Positions 61,996-64,000 of a stretch of DNA of 64,000 bases are shown in pieces. The notes below the pieces were generated by a model. The model was not told where the DNA came from. It worked only from the letters and a program-made list of their open reading frames with translations, and made no database searches. The translations under genes were made by a program, and so were the position numbers. The DNA comes from Pusillimonas sp. DMV24BSW_D (GTDB lineage: Bacteria; Pseudomonadota; Gammaproteobacteria; Burkholderiales; Burkholderiaceae_B): positions 2,170,001 through 2,234,000 of the forward strand of contig NZ_CP049990.1 of assembly GCF_011388195.1 (NCBI RefSeq). The letters are read 5' to 3'. Position 1 is the stretch's first letter, and the number at the start of each line of letters is the position of its first letter.

Positions 61996-63291
61996 TTAAT
62001 GTCCGCCAAAGAAGGCATATTTAATAACAAACAAGATGGCCACGATGAGTGTTGCCATATGGATTTGGTTGAAACGACCACTGAGTACTTTTAAAGCAAC
62101 GTAGCTGATGAACCCGAATGCCAAACCATTTGCAATAGAGTAGGTGAATGGCATGGCAAGCGCGGTAAGTGCAGCGGGCGTGGCTTCGGTGGCGTCGTCC
62201 CACTGTACATCGGCGACTTCGCGAAGCATTAAACCGGCAACATATAACAGGGCGGGTGCTGTCGCGTAGGCAGGTACCGAGCCGGCAAGCGGTGCCAGAA
62301 ACAAGGCCAGCAGGAACAGAATGCCGATAGTAAGCGCGGTAAGGCCTGTGCGCCCGCCGGCTTGTACACCAGAGGTGCTTTCAATATAGGCTGTAGTGCT
62401 GCTGGTACCCAGGAATGAACCGGCCACGATGGCGGTACTGTCGGCCATCAGCGCGCGACCCAGGCGGTTGGGCTTGCCTTCAGGCATGAGGTTCGCACGT
62501 TTGGCGACGCCGATCATGGTGCCGGTTGCATCGAAGACCTCGACCAGTACAAGAACCAAAATGACGTGCACAAAACCAAATTGCAGCGCGCCCATGATGT
62601 CGAGTTGGAAGAAGGTTGGAGCCAGGCTGGGTGGCATGTCGAAGATGCCGCCAAACTGGGTGTAACCCATAATAATTGACAGAATGGTGATGGCCAGGAT
62701 ACCGATCAGGATCGCGCCGCGCACCTTCAGGGCGTCGAGTGCACCGATAATGAAAAGCCCCAGAATCGCGAACAAAGCTTGCGGTGAGGTTAGGTCGCCC
62801 AGTGTTATGAGGGTGGCGTCACTGCCCACTACGATACCGGCGCTTTTTAGTGCGATCAGGCCCAGGAACAAGCCGATACCGGCCACAATACCCGAGCGTA
62901 GCGATTTGGGAATTCCTTCAATAATCCAGGTACGAACACCCGTAACCGTAAGAATGACGAAAATAATGCCGGAAATGAATACGGCCCCCAGTGCTTGTTG
63001 CCAGGTGTAACCCATGGCACCCACCACAGTAAACGCGAAGAATGCGTTCAAGCCCATGCCCGGCGCCATACCGATAGGCCAGTTGGCCAGGAAAGCCATA
63101 ATAAGAGAGCCAAGAGCCGCTGCCAGGCAGGTAGCAACAAATACCGCGCCGCCGTCCATGCCTGTGGTGGACAGGATTTGCGGGTTCACGAAAATAATGT
63201 ATGCCATAGTAAGGAACGTAGTCACCCCGGCTAAAATTTCCGTTCGGACGGTAGTTCCATGTTCACGCAGCTTGAATAAACTTTCTAGCAT
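61996..63291 (-). CDS. NCS2 family purine (adenine/guanine/hypoxanthine) permease
   Basis: A 431-residue AzgA-type transporter with about 12-14 membrane segments. Motifs include TEILAGVTTFLTMAYIIFVNPQIL, NWPIGMAPGMGLNAFFAFTVV, VLVLVEVFDATGTMIGVAKRANL and GTSSTTAYIESTSGVQAGGRTGLTAL, the last being the substrate region of COG2252 proton-purine symporters. Transcribed alone. No purine riboswitch was recognised in the 144-bp leader. Confidence 0.9.
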   Translation of the reverse strand: MLESLFKLREHGTTVRTEILAGVTTFLTMAYIIFVNPQILSTTGMDGGAVFVATCLAAALGSLIMAFLANWPIGMAPGMGLNAFFAFTVVGAMGYTWQQALGAVFISGIIFVILTVTGVRTWIIEGIPKSLRSGIVAGIGLFLGLIALKSAGIVVGSDATLITLGDLTSPQALFAILGLFIIGALDALKVRGAILIGILAITILSIIMGYTQFGGIFDMPPSLAPTFFQLDIMGALQFGFVHVILVLVLVEVFDATGTMIGVAKRANLMPEGKPNRLGRALMADSTAIVAGSFLGTSSTTAYIESTSGVQAGGRTGLTALTIGILFLLALFLAPLAGSVPAYATAPALLYVAGLMLREVADVQWDDATEATPAALTALAMPFTYSIANGLAFGFISYVALKVLSGRFNQIHMATLIVAILFVIKYAFFGGH

Positions 63292-63435
63292 GCAAAAGCC
63301 CCCCCTTATTAGTGTTAGGCAAAAAAATAAATCGGTTTAAACATAAAATAATGCGACGATGCAATTCTAAGCCTTTATTGTTCTGATTTGTAGCTGTTTG
63401 TAGTCGGAATAACCCCAAGTTGTACACTGCGATAA

Positions 63436-64000
63436 ATGATAGTAATTGGATATGAAAGTTCTTGTGATGAAACCGGTGTGGCGCTGGTGTGCTCCAGGCG
63501 CGGCCTGATTGCGCATGCATTGCACAGCCAGGTTGCTATGCACAGTGAATATGGCGGGGTTGTACCGGAATTAGCTTCACGCGACCATATACAGCGTATT
63601 TTGCCGCTTACGAACACGGTATTGGAAGAGGCGCAGTTATCTTTGAGCGACGTTCAGGCTGTTGCCTATACGGCCGGTCCGGGTTTAGCTGGGGCCTTGT
63701 TGGTTGGGGCATCGGTCGCGCGATCAATTGCCTGGGCGCTGGGGTTGCCGGCGATTCCGGTACATCATCTTGAAGGCCATTTGCTGTCGCCCCGTCTGGC
63801 CGATCCTGCGCCCGAGTTTCCCTTTGTCGCCTTATTGGTGTCGGGTGGGCATACGCAATTGATGCGGGTGGACGCCGTTGGCCAATATGAAATGCTGGGC
63901 GAAACGCTCGATGATGCCGCTGGTGAGGCTTTCGATAAATCGGCCAAGCTGATGGGGCTGGGTTATCCTGGTGGCCCTGCCTTATCGCGTTTAGCGCAAG
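63436..64000 (+). CDS. tsaD: tRNA threonylcarbamoyladenosine transferase TsaD, N-terminal part (runs off the window)
   Basis: 188 residues before the window ends. [17 protein letters not shown] is the family start (usually ESSCDETG), then [27 protein letters not shown], the metal ligands in [10 protein letters not shown] (H-x3-H), [11 protein letters not shown] and [14 protein letters not shown]. TsaD with TsaB and TsaE makes t6A37 in tRNAs reading ANN codons. Confidence 0.95.
   Translation, partial: MIVIGYESSCDETGVALVCSRRGLIAHALHSQVAMHSEYGGVVPELASRDHIQRILPLTNTVLEEAQLSLSDVQAVAYTAGPGLAGALLVGASVARSIAWALGLPAIPVHHLEGHLLSPRLADPAPEFPFVALLVSGGHTQLMRVDAVGQYEMLGETLDDAAGEAFDKSAKLMGLGYPGGPALSRLAQ

Noticed and set aside
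63292-63435. A purine riboswitch in the leader of the NCS2 permease gene.
   Set aside because: The leader is AT-rich, and no P1-P2-P3 arrangement or conserved loop sequence of the purine aptamer was found.

Overview
The right third of the window (about 45.6-64 kb) is a housekeeping chromosome segment with betaproteobacterial gene order: yicC, rph-rdgB-hemW, glnA-ntrB-ntrC, smpB, ratA-rnfH, mltG-tmk-holB-tatD, trxA, a purine permease and tsaD. Protein resemblance and gene order suggest Burkholderiales, probably Alcaligenaceae; genus is not assigned. No tRNA, rRNA or CRISPR array was seen.

The left two thirds (1 to about 45.6 kb) is an accessory region. At its right edge, facing yicC, is a P4-type tyrosine integrase with a cluster of arm-type repeats. 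From left to right it holds: (1) mobile-element or plasmid-type genes (YqaJ nuclease, DUF932 protein, small unknowns; 0-3.2 kb); (2) a SIR2-HerA anti-phage pair between two inverted copies of a 150-bp repeat (3.4-6.8 kb); (3) the wreck of an integron-type integrase, cut by an IS66 element that is itself interrupted by a trio of tyrosine recombinases (RIT element, copy A; 6.8-13.4 kb); (4) a CHAT protease gene overlapped by an acetyltransferase gene, a third copy of the 150-bp repeat, and a type III restriction-modification operon with a frameshifted mod (13.4-21.7 kb); (5) a catabolic island (22.6-42.7 kb) sitting inside a broken umuDC operon, whose umuC ends lie at 22.1-22.6 and 43.6-43.7 kb.

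The catabolic island carries a VanA-like Rieske demethylase, a second Rieske oxygenase, two short-chain dehydrogenases, an aldehyde dehydrogenase, an IclR regulator, a VanB-like reductase and a five-gene branched-chain-type ABC importer. Four related operator-like sequences lie before vanA, between iclR and the first SDR gene, before the second Rieske gene and before the importer, so the parts look like one regulon for import and oxidation of an aromatic acid. No ring-cleavage gene is present. The two halves are convergent and separated by a nest of elements: an IS3 element interrupted by an IS66 element (8-bp target duplication intact), which contains part of another IS66 element and RIT copy B.

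The points most worth a second look are the CHAT-GNAT pair, the 150-bp repeat bracketing the defence genes, the RIT core-like site and its repeated association with one position in IS66 tnpC, and the shared operator of the catabolic regulon.
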